From Paraprevotella sp964523985 (lineage in GTDB: Bacteria; Bacteroidota; Bacteroidia; Bacteroidales; Bacteroidaceae): a DNA stretch of 64,000 nt. Location: positions 1 to 64,000 of the forward strand of contig CAZGBV010000002.1 of the NCBI GenBank assembly GCA_964523985.1, in the 5' to 3' direction. This document shows positions 43,893 to 53,173 of the stretch, piece by piece; position 1 is the stretch's first letter; each line of letters starts with the position of its first letter. The notes under the pieces were generated by a model, which did not search any database, was not told where the DNA came from, and saw nothing but the letters and a program-made list of their open reading frames with translations. A program made the translations under genes and the position numbers.

Positions 43893-45113
43893 TCAGAAGT
43901 TCACGTTACTGAAAATCAAGTCCGATGCTCCGGCGTTTCGCGCGATGTATTGTCCGGCGATGCGTCCACGCTCCGCCAAGAAGTCTCCGTTAGAAAACAG
44001 ACGATTCATCGTCCGGCCAAAGGATGCCGCATCGGTCACTTCCATACATCCACCCTCGCGTAGCAAGTCCTTGGTCTCGCGGAATTTGCGGTTGTTGGGT
44101 CCAACAAGCACGGGTATGCCGTAAACTGCCGCTTCGGGTACGTTGTGGATTCCCGCCCCGAACCCACCACCCACATAAGCCACCTCTCCATAACGGTAGA
44201 TGGACGAGAGCAGACCGTAACAGTCGACAACCAAGCAATCAGCACGGACGACGGTGTCTTCCGTGACTTGGGAATAACGTAAGGACGGGCGGCATAACTT
44301 TTTCTCAATTTCTTTCAGGTGTTTCTCGTCGACCACGTGGGGCACCAGCACCAGTTTCATTTCAGGGTGTTCGTTGAAGTAAGGAATAATCAAATCCTCG
44401 TCTGGCTTCCACGAGCTTCCGGCCACCAGCACCTTGGCATCTTGTCTGAAAGCTTTCAGCAACGGCAATTCCTTGGCCTGCCGACGAATATCCAACACAC
44501 GGTCGAAACGAGTGTCTCCGGTCACGGTGACGTTCATGATACCCTCGTGCGCCAACAGTTTGCGCGACGACTCGTTCTGCACGAAAAAGTGGGTCACACA
44601 ACGCAACACCTCACCGTAGCCACACCCGTACCAACGGAAAAAAACTTGATCCTTGCGAAAGATGCTGCTCACGCTGTACACCGGGATACCGTTGCGACGA
44701 CAGGCATGGAGGTAATTGCTCCAGAACTCGTATTTGATGAAGAACGCCATGCGCGGGCGGACTATCCGCAGGAACTCGCGCACGTTGCCCGGCGTGTCGA
44801 AAGGGAGGTAGCACACCACATCGGCTCCCTCGTAGTCCTTGCGTACCTCGTAACCCGATGGCGAAAAGAAAGTCAGCAGTATCTTGTACTCTGGGCGCGT
44901 GCAACGTAGGCGTTCCATCAGCGGGCGGCCTTGTTCAAATTCGCCGAGCGAAGCGGCATGAAACCAGACATAAGTGTCCTCTCTCCAGACTTTCTCCCGC
45001 AAGATCCGAAACGTGTCCCGTTGCCCTTTCGTCATCAGCCGCGCTTTTTTGTGGAAAGGCGAGGCTAAGGCGATGGCCAAAGCATATAGGCGAAGCGCGA
45101 GGGAATATATCAT
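43893..45113 (-). CDS. waaA: 3-deoxy-D-manno-octulosonic-acid (Kdo) transferase
   Basis: A 406-residue membrane-anchored GT-B glycosyltransferase adding Kdo to lipid A precursor. An N-terminal hydrophobic segment (YSLALRLYALAIALASPF) is followed by HAASLGEFEQGRPL with the catalytic Glu, FFIKYEFWSNYLHAC, TGDTRFDRV and the C-terminal AYVGGGFGAGIHNVPEAAVYG donor-binding region. The frame runs on to 45434, but the ATG at 45113 overlaps the gltX stop as ATGA and is the true start. Confidence 0.94.
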   Translation of the reverse strand: MIYSLALRLYALAIALASPFHKKARLMTKGQRDTFRILREKVWREDTYVWFHAASLGEFEQGRPLMERLRCTRPEYKILLTFFSPSGYEVRKDYEGADVVCYLPFDTPGNVREFLRIVRPRMAFFIKYEFWSNYLHACRRNGIPVYSVSSIFRKDQVFFRWYGCGYGEVLRCVTHFFVQNESSRKLLAHEGIMNVTVTGDTRFDRVLDIRRQAKELPLLKAFRQDAKVLVAGSSWKPDEDLIIPYFNEHPEMKLVLVPHVVDEKHLKEIEKKLCRPSLRYSQVTEDTVVRADCLVVDCYGLLSSIYRYGEVAYVGGGFGAGIHNVPEAAVYGIPVLVGPNNRKFRETKDLLREGGCMEVTDAASFGRTMNRLFSNGDFLAERGRIAGQYIARNAGASDLIFSNVNF

Positions 45114-46627
45114 TTCAGAATCTCTACGGCTTTGCGCATCCTGCGTAATGTCTCCTCTTTCCCGAGGAAAGCCGAAAGCTCGTACATATCGGGGCCTTTT
45201 CCCGTGCCCACTAAGGCCACACGCCACGGATTCCAAGGTTTCTTGCCCGTTTCTTCCGCCCATCTGTCCACGGCCTCCTTCTGCCCCTCGGCCGAGAAGT
45301 CGTCCAAGCTCTCCAGCAACGCGGCCAGCTTGGCCATGTCGTCCGCCGCCGTTTCCGTCCAATTCTTGCGCACGAACTTGTCCTCGCGGTCGTAACTCTG
45401 CGGGGCGATGAAAAAGAAATCGCACAGAGGCCACAAGTCCTTGATGAAGTTTATCTTCTTCGTCTTCATCATACCCACCACGGCCTCCACCCGTTCCGGT
45501 AATGCTACTATCCCATTCTCCCGCAGTATCTTGTCGAAATCGGGCACCAATTCCTTGTTGTCTTTCATCCGTATGTATTCACGGTTGAACCACAATCCCT
45601 TCACGTAGTCGAACTTGGCACCGGCCTTGCTACATTTGGTGATGTCGAAGAGCCGCACCAATTCGTCCAGCGACATGATTTCCTTGTCTGTGCCGGGATT
45701 CCATCCCAACAGAGCCAAGAAGTTGACGACGGCCTCTGGCAGGTAACCGCTCTCTCGGTAGCCGGGAGACACCTCGCCCGTCTTGGGGTCGCGCCATTCG
45801 AGGGGAAAGACGGGGAAACCCAGCCGGTCGCCGTCGCGTTTGCTCAGTTTTCCTTTTCCGTCGGGCTTAAGCAACAGAGGAAGGTGAGCGAACTTTGGCA
45901 TCGTACCGACCCACCCAAACGCGCGGTAAAGCAGGACGTGGAGCGGAGCCGAAGGCAACCACTCCTCGCCGCGTATCACGTGGGTCACCTCCATCAGATG
46001 GTCGTCCACGATGTTGGCCAAATGGTAAGTGGGCAGTCCGTCGGAACTCTTGTAAAGCACCTTGTCGTCGAGGATGGAGGAGTTGACCACCACGTCACCG
46101 CGTATCATGTCGTCCACGTGCACGTCCTCTCCCGGATCCACCTTAAATCGCACGACGTACTGTCTGCCTTCGGTCGTTAGCTTTTCCAATTCGCCGGGTT
46201 TCAGCGTCAACGAATTGCGCATCATGCCGCGCGTGGAGGCATCGTACTGGAAATTCCGTGTCTCGCGTCGGCGGGCTTCCAGTTCTTCCGGCGTGTCGAA
46301 GGCGACATAAGCCTTGCCAGCATCGAGCAACTCTTGCACGTACCTCTTATAAATAACGCGTCTTTCCGACTGGCGATAAGGGCCGTATGCACCCCCAACG
46401 CCCACTCCTTCATCGAAGTGGATGCCCAGCCAGCGAAACGACTCAAGGATGTATTCTTCCGCCCCCGGAACAAAACGCGCGGTGTCCGTGTCCTCAATGC
46501 GGAAGATGAACTCGCCGCCGTTACGGCGGGCGAAAAGATAATTGTACAAGGCCGTACGCACGCCGCCTATGTGCAAAGCTCCCGTGGGGCTGGGAGCGAA
46601 ACGTACTCTTACTTTTCCCTGTGTCAT
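45110..46627 (-). CDS. gltX: Glutamyl-tRNA synthetase
   Basis: A 505-residue class I aminoacyl-tRNA synthetase. The HIGH-type motif is APSPTGALHIGG and the KMSKS-type motif is GKLSKRDGD. The zinc-binding Cys residues of some bacterial GltX are not evident. The anticodon-binding domain occupies the C-terminal third and ends in MRKAVEILK. The long upstream open frame to 47221 is antisense to the HD-domain gene; the ATG at 46627 fits the -7 box at 46650. It shares an operon with waaA. Confidence 0.96.
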   Translation of the reverse strand: MTQGKVRVRFAPSPTGALHIGGVRTALYNYLFARRNGGEFIFRIEDTDTARFVPGAEEYILESFRWLGIHFDEGVGVGGAYGPYRQSERRVIYKRYVQELLDAGKAYVAFDTPEELEARRRETRNFQYDASTRGMMRNSLTLKPGELEKLTTEGRQYVVRFKVDPGEDVHVDDMIRGDVVVNSSILDDKVLYKSSDGLPTYHLANIVDDHLMEVTHVIRGEEWLPSAPLHVLLYRAFGWVGTMPKFAHLPLLLKPDGKGKLSKRDGDRLGFPVFPLEWRDPKTGEVSPGYRESGYLPEAVVNFLALLGWNPGTDKEIMSLDELVRLFDITKCSKAGAKFDYVKGLWFNREYIRMKDNKELVPDFDKILRENGIVALPERVEAVVGMMKTKKINFIKDLWPLCDFFFIAPQSYDREDKFVRKNWTETAADDMAKLAALLESLDDFSAEGQKEAVDRWAEETGKKPWNPWRVALVGTGKGPDMYELSAFLGKEETLRRMRKAVEILK

Positions 46628-46649
46628 GACAACATTCGCGAATATCTTG

Positions 46650-46657
46650 CAAAAATA
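46650..46657 (-). promoter_or_regulatory. -7 box TATTTTTG for gltX-waaA
   Basis: Exact TAnnTTTG match on the minus strand, 22 bp before the gltX ATG. Confidence 0.6.
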
Positions 46658-46723
46658 ACGCTTTTTATCTGTATTCCCCGTATTTTTTTGTATTTTCGCC
46701 ATGATTAAAGTATAAGGAAAGAA

Positions 46724-48787
46724 ATGGACGGACATAGCCGACGAAACAAACTTACCACGAAAGCACTGATTTGCAGGATACTCATCACTGTGGTGGCCAT
46801 ATTTGCCGTGTGTCTGTACATACCCCGCGACGGGCGTTCCGCATACCAGTTCGATGTGGGCAAACCTTGGCGTTACAACCAGCTCATCGCGACGTATGAT
46901 TTCCCCATTTACAAGAGCGACGACGTAGTGCGGGCGGAGCAGGATAGCATACTGCGGAACTACAAACCTTATTTCGCTATCAACGCGGTTGCGGGGAAAG
47001 AACAAGCGGCGAGGTTCAGGGCTGCCACGAGAGGGCAGGAACCTGCCGTCCTGCCGCCCGACTACGCGGCTTATGTGGAAGGCAAGCTGGAGCACGTTTA
47101 CTCGCAGGGAATCATGGACGCGAGGGACTTCGACCGGATGCGCTCCGGCGAGGTGACCGCCATCCGCATTTTTGCGCAGGACGTGGCGAAGGAGCAACCG
47201 TTGTCGCAAGTGTTCTCGCAAAAAACCGCCTACGAATACTTGATTGACCTGAGGGAAGACAGTCTGCGCTACGACCGCAACGTGTTGCGAAAGTGCAACC
47301 TGAGCGAATATATCGTGCCTAACTTGACCTTCGACGAGGCCAAATCAGAGGAATCGCGGAAAGATTTGCTGTCCTCTCTCTGTTATTCGTCCGGCATGGT
47401 CATGAGCGGGCAAAAAATCATAGACTACGGAGATATCGTAGACAGGAATACTTATGAAATCCTGACCTCGTTGGAAAAGGAAAACGCCCGCCGAAGCACC
47501 TCCGAGATGCAGTCGCATACGGTGCTGACCGGACAACTGCTTTACATGACCCTCATCATCGTGTGCCTGACGCTCTATTTCAACCTGTTCCCCCACGACT
47601 ATTTGACCAACATGCGCCGCTTCTTGTTCATCGCGTCCATGCCCGTCATCTACCCGCTGGTCACATCGTTCCTCGTCAGGCATAACCTGTTCAGCGTCTA
47701 TATCATCCCGTTCGCCATGGCTCCGATTTTCATTCAGGTGTTCATGGACTCGAGGACGGCTTTCGTGACCCACGTGGCTACAGTGCTTATCAGTGCCATA
47801 ACATTGAAATATCCTTATGAGTTCACCGCCACGCAACTCATGGCGGGCATGGTGGCCATCTACAACTTGCGTGAACTCTCTCAACGCTCGCAACTTATCC
47901 GCTCGGCCTTTTACATTACGTTGGTTTCCGTCACCTTTTACCTAAGCATGGATCTTGTCCGCGAGAAAGACTTCATGCGGCTGGACTACGACATATACGT
48001 CCATATCGCCGTCAACGGACTCCTGTTGCTCTTCGCCTACCCGTTGCTGTTTTTATTCGAGAAGATTTTCGGCTTCACCTCCAACGTGACCCTCGTGGAA
48101 CTGTCGAATACGAACAACGAGCTGTTGAAAAAGCTCTCGGAGGTGGCTCCTGGAACGTTCCAGCATTCCATGCAGGTGGCGAACCTGGCCACCGAGGTAG
48201 CGAACAAAATCGGCGCGAAGGTCATGCTGGTCAGGACGGGAGCCTTGTATCACGACATCGGGAAAATGAACGCTCCGACCTACTTCACGGAAAACCAGAA
48301 CAACTTCAACCCACACGACCGCATCAGCTACGAGCAAAGTGCGGCAATCGTCATCAACCACGTTAAGAACGGTCTCAAACTGGCTAACAAATACAACCTG
48401 CCGCAGGTCATCAAGGATTTCATCCTGACGCACCACGGAAAGGGCAAGACCAAATACTTCCTGATTTCGTACAAGAACAGCAAGCCGGACAGTCCGGTGG
48501 ATGAATCGCTCTTCACTTACCCCGGCCCGAACCCGTCCACGCCGGAACAAGCCATCCTAATGATGGCCGATTCCGTGGAAGCCGCTTCCAGAAGCCTGAA
48601 AGAATATACGGAAGAAAGCGTCAGCAAACTGGTGGACAGAATTGTGGACGGCCAGATGCAAGAGGGGTTCTTCAAGGACTGCCCTCTCACGTTCCAAGAC
48701 ATCGCCATGGCCAAGGACGTGTTCAAGGAAAAGTTGATGACTATCTACCACACGCGCATCAGTTACCCAGAACTGAAGAAAAAATAA
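46724..48787 (+). CDS. HDIG-domain 7TM receptor-like protein (PgpH-type c-di-AMP phosphodiesterase)
   Basis: A 687-residue membrane protein: one N-terminal transmembrane helix (LICRILITVVAIFAVCLYI), a periplasmic 7TMR-HDED domain to about residue 270, a block of seven hydrophobic segments (about 270-455), then a cytoplasmic HD domain with FQHSMQVANL, ALYHDIGKM and LTHHGKGKTKYF. In Listeria the same architecture (PgpH) hydrolyses c-di-AMP; that role is assumed here, not shown. It is divergent from gltX. Confidence 0.92.
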   Translation: MDGHSRRNKLTTKALICRILITVVAIFAVCLYIPRDGRSAYQFDVGKPWRYNQLIATYDFPIYKSDDVVRAEQDSILRNYKPYFAINAVAGKEQAARFRAATRGQEPAVLPPDYAAYVEGKLEHVYSQGIMDARDFDRMRSGEVTAIRIFAQDVAKEQPLSQVFSQKTAYEYLIDLREDSLRYDRNVLRKCNLSEYIVPNLTFDEAKSEESRKDLLSSLCYSSGMVMSGQKIIDYGDIVDRNTYEILTSLEKENARRSTSEMQSHTVLTGQLLYMTLIIVCLTLYFNLFPHDYLTNMRRFLFIASMPVIYPLVTSFLVRHNLFSVYIIPFAMAPIFIQVFMDSRTAFVTHVATVLISAITLKYPYEFTATQLMAGMVAIYNLRELSQRSQLIRSAFYITLVSVTFYLSMDLVREKDFMRLDYDIYVHIAVNGLLLLFAYPLLFLFEKIFGFTSNVTLVELSNTNNELLKKLSEVAPGTFQHSMQVANLATEVANKIGAKVMLVRTGALYHDIGKMNAPTYFTENQNNFNPHDRISYEQSAAIVINHVKNGLKLANKYNLPQVIKDFILTHHGKGKTKYFLISYKNSKPDSPVDESLFTYPGPNPSTPEQAILMMADSVEAASRSLKEYTEESVSKLVDRIVDGQMQEGFFKDCPLTFQDIAMAKDVFKEKLMTIYHTRISYPELKKK

Positions 48788-48798
48788 GCGGTGTGCCC

Positions 48799-51282
48799 CT
48801 ACATGGGATCCACGTCGAAATAAATCCGGGCGGCGCGGTAATCAGGTAGGGTTGCCAAACTTCGACAAGCAAGGAGCAGTTGCTCGCGGACTTTGGGCAG
48901 GGAGATTCCTGATTCCACTTTCAGCACGATTTTGCGGATGTAAAGCAATTGGACGCGTGCCACGGGCGGTGTGTCGGGACCCAGTATGCGTGACCCGAAA
49001 ACCGTGCGCAGACGATTTCCCATATCCACGGCCAAACGGTCGAGCACGTCCGCCCGCGTGTGTTTCATATAGACATAAATCAAACGGCAAAAAGGCGGAT
49101 ACACGAAAGTCCGGCGTTCTTCCATCTGTCCGGTGTACATACCGCGGTAGTCGTGCTCTGTCAGTTGGCGGACGAGGGGTAGGTCGGGGCTTTTGGTCTG
49201 CACGATGACGAGTCCTTGCCTGCCGCGGCGTCCGGCACGTCCCGCCACCTGCGCCATCAGCTGAAAGGCACGTTCGGAGCTACGGAAGTCCGGGATGTTG
49301 AACATGATGTCGGCATTCAATATGCCTACCACGCTGACCCGTTCGAAATCCAGTCCCTTGGTGACCATCTGCGTTCCGACGAGCACGTCCGTCTTTCCGT
49401 TCTGGAAACTCTCCAAAATACCCTCGTATGCTGTGCGAGTGCGAGTGGTGTCCAAGTCCATCCGGGTCACAACGGCATCGGGGAAGAAGTGGCGCACGGC
49501 ATCTTCCACCTTTTCCGTACCGAATCCCCGCTCCACCAGTACGGTTTCGCCGCAGGCGGGGCAACGTACCGGTACTTCGCACGTGTAGCCGCAATAATGG
49601 CAAGTCATCCGGTTCATCCCCTTGTGGTAGGTCAGGCTCACGTCGCAGTTCTTGCATTTCGGCACCCATCCGCACGTGTGACATTCTATCATCGGGGCGT
49701 ATCCCCTCCGGTTCTGGAACAGTATGACCTGCTCTTTGTTTTCCAACGCTCGTCGCATTTCTTCAAACAGGCGCGGCGAAAATACGCCGACCATACACCG
49801 TTGACGTTTCAGTTCCTTGATGTTCACCACCTCTATCTCCGGTAGGCTTACTCGCCCGTAACGTTCCGTCAGCTCCACCAGCCCGTATTTGCCTGAGAGG
49901 GCGTTGTGGTAGGTTTCAAGTGCCGGCGTGGCCGTGCCAAGCAACGTGCGGGCACCGCACATACGAGCCAACATAATAGCGGCATCGCGTGCATGGTAGC
50001 GCGGCGCGGGGTCTTGTTGTTTGTAGGACGGTTCGTGTTCCTCGTCCACGATTACCAGTCCCAGATGCCGGAAAGGCAGGAAGACGGACGAACGGACTCC
50101 CACGATGATGTCGTAGGGGCTGTCGGACAGTTGTTTCTGCCATATCTCGACACGTTCGGCATCGGGAAACTTCGAATGGTACACTCCCATGCGGTGGCCG
50201 AACACGCGGTATAGCCTATCTGTCAGTTGTGTGGTCAGCACGATTTCCGGCACGAGGTAAAGCACCTGCTTCCCCTCGGCTATCATCCGATTTATCAAGT
50301 GGATGTAAATCTCCGTTTTTCCGCTCGATGTCACCCCGTGAAGCAGACATACCGAACGGCAGGCAAAGGCTTCCTCCAATTCACGGAATGCCTTTTCCTG
50401 AACCTCGCTCAGGGGAGAAACCCCGATAGTGTCGACAATCTCCGTATGTGTCAGTCGCCCCACCTCGTAGGAATAAGCCTCTAATACGCCTTTCTTTTCC
50501 AAGGCTTGGCAAGCTGCCAGACTGCCTCCTGCAACCTCCGTCAAAGCTTTCCGTTCCACCTCTACCAGCATCTTCGGGTTGTGCAACCGAAATGCTGTTC
50601 CGGCATCCGCCAAGTTCAGGTATTTCAACAAGAGGGATTGTTGTTTGGGTGCTCTTCCCAAGCCGTCAAGCAATTCTCCGAGCTTGCCCTCGTCGAAATA
50701 GGCGGACGACAGGCGCACGTGCACTTCCATTCGTGGCCTATAGCTACGTTTGACATCCTCTTTCATGGAGAGGATTCCCTTGTCCATCAACGACTTCAAC
50801 ACACGTAGAACGCGGAAATCCCTGCATTCCCTTTGAAGTTGCGTCACGGTAGCCGCAGAATGCCCCGACACCGACGTGATTACCCGCTGTTCACGTTCCG
50901 ACAAGATGTCGTTTCCCACATAATCATCGTTCACCACTACCTTGCTCTCGCTTTCCATCTTCATGCCGGATGGCAAGGCGGCTTTGTACACGTCGCCTAT
51001 CGTGCAGAGGTAATAATCCGCCAGCCATCTCCAAAAATCCAGTTGCCCCGGAAGCAAGACGGGGACGGAATCGAGCATCTCCCACATGGTCTTCACGGCG
51101 TAGCCTTGCGGTTGTTGCCCGTAGACCTTGACCACGATTGCCGTGTAGAACTTTTTGGCACCGAACGGCACGATAACCCTGCATCCGGGCCGCACCTTTC
51201 CTTCCCATTCGGCGGGCAGGGTGTAGGTGTAGGCATCGGGCAAAGGAAGAGGCAGGATGACATCCGCGAACATTAAACGCAT
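48799..51282 (-). CDS. priA: Primosomal replication restart helicase PriA
   Basis: An 827-residue superfamily 2 helicase that restarts stalled forks. The N-terminal DNA-binding domain begins FADVILPLPLPDAYTY. Helicase motifs are LLHGVTSSGKTE and VDEEHEPSYKQQDPAPRYHARD. Zinc-binding Cys pairs occur in CHTCGWVPKCKNC and in CHYCG/CPACG, and GTQMVTKGLDF and AGRAGRRGRQG follow. The start may be 51282 or, four residues... three codons later, at 51273 (MFADVIL). It is convergent with the HD-domain gene, 11 bp apart. Confidence 0.96.
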   Translation of the reverse strand: MRLMFADVILPLPLPDAYTYTLPAEWEGKVRPGCRVIVPFGAKKFYTAIVVKVYGQQPQGYAVKTMWEMLDSVPVLLPGQLDFWRWLADYYLCTIGDVYKAALPSGMKMESESKVVVNDDYVGNDILSEREQRVITSVSGHSAATVTQLQRECRDFRVLRVLKSLMDKGILSMKEDVKRSYRPRMEVHVRLSSAYFDEGKLGELLDGLGRAPKQQSLLLKYLNLADAGTAFRLHNPKMLVEVERKALTEVAGGSLAACQALEKKGVLEAYSYEVGRLTHTEIVDTIGVSPLSEVQEKAFRELEEAFACRSVCLLHGVTSSGKTEIYIHLINRMIAEGKQVLYLVPEIVLTTQLTDRLYRVFGHRMGVYHSKFPDAERVEIWQKQLSDSPYDIIVGVRSSVFLPFRHLGLVIVDEEHEPSYKQQDPAPRYHARDAAIMLARMCGARTLLGTATPALETYHNALSGKYGLVELTERYGRVSLPEIEVVNIKELKRQRCMVGVFSPRLFEEMRRALENKEQVILFQNRRGYAPMIECHTCGWVPKCKNCDVSLTYHKGMNRMTCHYCGYTCEVPVRCPACGETVLVERGFGTEKVEDAVRHFFPDAVVTRMDLDTTRTRTAYEGILESFQNGKTDVLVGTQMVTKGLDFERVSVVGILNADIMFNIPDFRSSERAFQLMAQVAGRAGRRGRQGLVIVQTKSPDLPLVRQLTEHDYRGMYTGQMEERRTFVYPPFCRLIYVYMKHTRADVLDRLAVDMGNRLRTVFGSRILGPDTPPVARVQLLYIRKIVLKVESGISLPKVREQLLLACRSLATLPDYRAARIYFDVDPM

Positions 51283-51364
51283 GAATTTTTAAGGAGTTGC
51301 AAGAACAAGGAGCATCCCGCGTCCATCGGCATACCGTCGGTTGCAGAATGCCCAGCGAAGAGGC

Positions 51365-51985
51365 TTAGAATAGGTAGGTGAGGCGCACCTGACACGTGTT
51401 GTTCTTCAAATCGAATTTCTTTTTCTCGACACCCACGTTGTCCTCCAGATTTCCGGTCTCTCCCAAGGTGATATTGTAGGTCACTCCTAATTGCAGGTGG
51501 CCGAGTATCGTCACGCCGCCTCCCACGTTCCAACTGAACGAAGAGCGTTTCAGTCTGCCGGCACTATCGTCCGCCGATACGTGCAGGTCACGGTGCCCCA
51601 CGTAGTAGTTGTATTGCGGTCCTGTGGCCAAATACGCGCCAATCAAACTGTTGAATCCGTAATTGTATCTCAGGTTGACGGGAATTTCCACGTAAGACAT
51701 AGATTTCTTAGAATAATATTCGCCGTCGTATTCCAACCTCATATACTTTTGGGAATAAAGGAGTGAAGCATCGATTCCCAGCCCGATTACAGGCATCATC
51801 ACCTGCACTTTCGGACCGACGAACCACCCCGTGCGGTTGGAAAATCCGAAAGACCCTCGGCCTCCTTTTATGCTTGCCTTGCTCATGTTCACGCCGCCAT
51901 CAAGCCCCCACTTGATTTGCGCACCGGCGGGTGTCGTCCACAGGAATGCCGCCACGCACACCAATGCCACACTTAGTTTCTTCAT
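51365..51985 (-). CDS. PorT-like outer-membrane beta-barrel protein
   Basis: A 206-residue protein with a signal peptide (MKKLSVALVCVAAFLWTTPAGAQ). The mature part has alternating aromatic/hydrophobic strands and turns typical of the eight-stranded outer-membrane barrel (PorT/OMP_b-brl_2) family, such as YVEIPVNLRYNYGF and LGVTYNITLG, and ends in LTYLF with the terminal Phe. PorT itself takes part in type IX secretion; the closeness to gldN-porP makes a related role possible but not proven. Confidence 0.85.
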   Translation of the reverse strand: MKKLSVALVCVAAFLWTTPAGAQIKWGLDGGVNMSKASIKGGRGSFGFSNRTGWFVGPKVQVMMPVIGLGIDASLLYSQKYMRLEYDGEYYSKKSMSYVEIPVNLRYNYGFNSLIGAYLATGPQYNYYVGHRDLHVSADDSAGRLKRSSFSWNVGGGVTILGHLQLGVTYNITLGETGNLEDNVGVEKKKFDLKNNTCQVRLTYLF

Positions 51986-52013
51986 GAAGTTTGTTTTTAT
52001 TCCTATCGGGAAA

Positions 52014-52044
52014 CAAAGATAGCAACAGTTTGCCGTACTGTCAA
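52014..52044 (-). promoter_or_regulatory. Promoter of the PorT-like gene
   Basis: On the minus strand TTG (52042-52044), 20 bp and TATCTTTG (52014-52021) form a complete Bacteroidota promoter, 28 bp before the ATG. The PorT-like gene therefore has its own promoter downstream of gldN. Confidence 0.7.
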
Positions 52045-52072
52045 CTTTTTCCGAAAATATATGTGTTCTTTG

Positions 52073-53161
52073 TCATCTGCGCTGTCTGCGCACGGTCACT
52101 CTAGGCGTGGAAGTTCCCGCATTGCCTGCATCACCCCGGCGTATTCTCGTGGAATTCTCCCTTTTCGCTTGTTTTACACCGTCGGATTGCATCGAAGTAC
52201 GTCGCGACCTGCGTCCGTCCCGCGAGGTTTTCATCTTTTGCGTTTCCGTAGCCTCCTTGGCTATCGTGGAATCTGCCTTCACGGAGTCTTCATGCCCCCA
52301 AATATGTTTCTCGAAGTCGGAAAGCTGTTTCTCTATCCGCTTCTGCTCGTCGGCCATGGCACTGTCCGTCTTGCAATAGTTGGCCAGCACCTTGCCCTGC
52401 AAATTGTTCGTCTTGTATATCTTCCCATCGTACAAGTTCATGGAAAAATAATCCGCCGCCGTCATGTTCGTCACATTGTTGTAGTTGCTCGCCATCATCG
52501 TGTGGTGGGTCAGATAGGTGCTGATGTCATCGTACTTGAGCCAGAACAAGGGATAAGGCGTAATCTCTCCACCGAAGTCGTCCCCGCGCATGAGCACCGG
52601 GCACAAAGCCACGACTTTCGTGTGGAACGTCGAGGTCTTTTGGTCGAAGCTGGAACTTTCCTTTATGTAAAAGCGTGAGACCTCGGCCGAGGGGATGTCA
52701 CTCGCGTTCACACGCGGACGGCCGTTCTGCTCCTCGTAATAAATATGGTAGCGGTTCATCAGTTCCTTCACATCCACCTTGTCGCGTTGCGTAAACGACT
52801 CGTTGCCGTCAAGCCTATACTCGTATGCCGTTATTTTTCCCGTCAAGAGCAGGTCGAACAGATACGTGAACAGGTTCATTTGTCCGGCGGAAGGTTCCAC
52901 CGGATAATAGAGGGGAGCGTTTTTGTCCGACATCAAGTCCAGTTGGCGGTACACGTCGCGCCGCCACACCACGTCCTCCGGTACTTCCACCGCTGTGGGG
53001 AACTGTAGTTTCACGCGGTCGGCAACCTTCCCGGCGTTGCCCGCGTCGTTAAGTTTCACCCTATGCCGGGTCGGCTGCGCTTCGACCTGCAAGCACAGGG
53101 CGGTTCCCAACAAAACGAAAAACAGGAGTCTCATCCTTGTCTTGTTATTAACAGTCTTCAT
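52073..53161 (-). CDS. gldN: Type IX secretion/gliding protein GldN (PorN)
   Basis: A 362-residue periplasmic protein with a signal peptide (RLLFFVLLGTALCLQVEAQ). It has YDDISTYLTHHTMMASNYNN and ADYFSMNLYDGKIYKTNNL, typical of GldN. GldN forms the ring with lipoprotein GldK attached to the outer membrane. The last 45 residues are low-complexity and Arg/Ser rich (for example RRSRRTSMQSD) and probably unstructured. It is the last of the porP-K-L-M-N cluster, 12 bp after gldM. Confidence 0.94.
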   Translation of the reverse strand: MKTVNNKTRMRLLFFVLLGTALCLQVEAQPTRHRVKLNDAGNAGKVADRVKLQFPTAVEVPEDVVWRRDVYRQLDLMSDKNAPLYYPVEPSAGQMNLFTYLFDLLLTGKITAYEYRLDGNESFTQRDKVDVKELMNRYHIYYEEQNGRPRVNASDIPSAEVSRFYIKESSSFDQKTSTFHTKVVALCPVLMRGDDFGGEITPYPLFWLKYDDISTYLTHHTMMASNYNNVTNMTAADYFSMNLYDGKIYKTNNLQGKVLANYCKTDSAMADEQKRIEKQLSDFEKHIWGHEDSVKADSTIAKEATETQKMKTSRDGRRSRRTSMQSDGVKQAKRENSTRIRRGDAGNAGTSTPRVTVRRQRR

Positions 53162-53173
53162 TTCATTCGCTCA

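Noticed and set aside
45114..45434. Longer N-terminus for waaA
   Set aside because: It lies inside gltX coding sequence on the same strand in another frame; the ATG at 45113 begins the family-typical membrane anchor.
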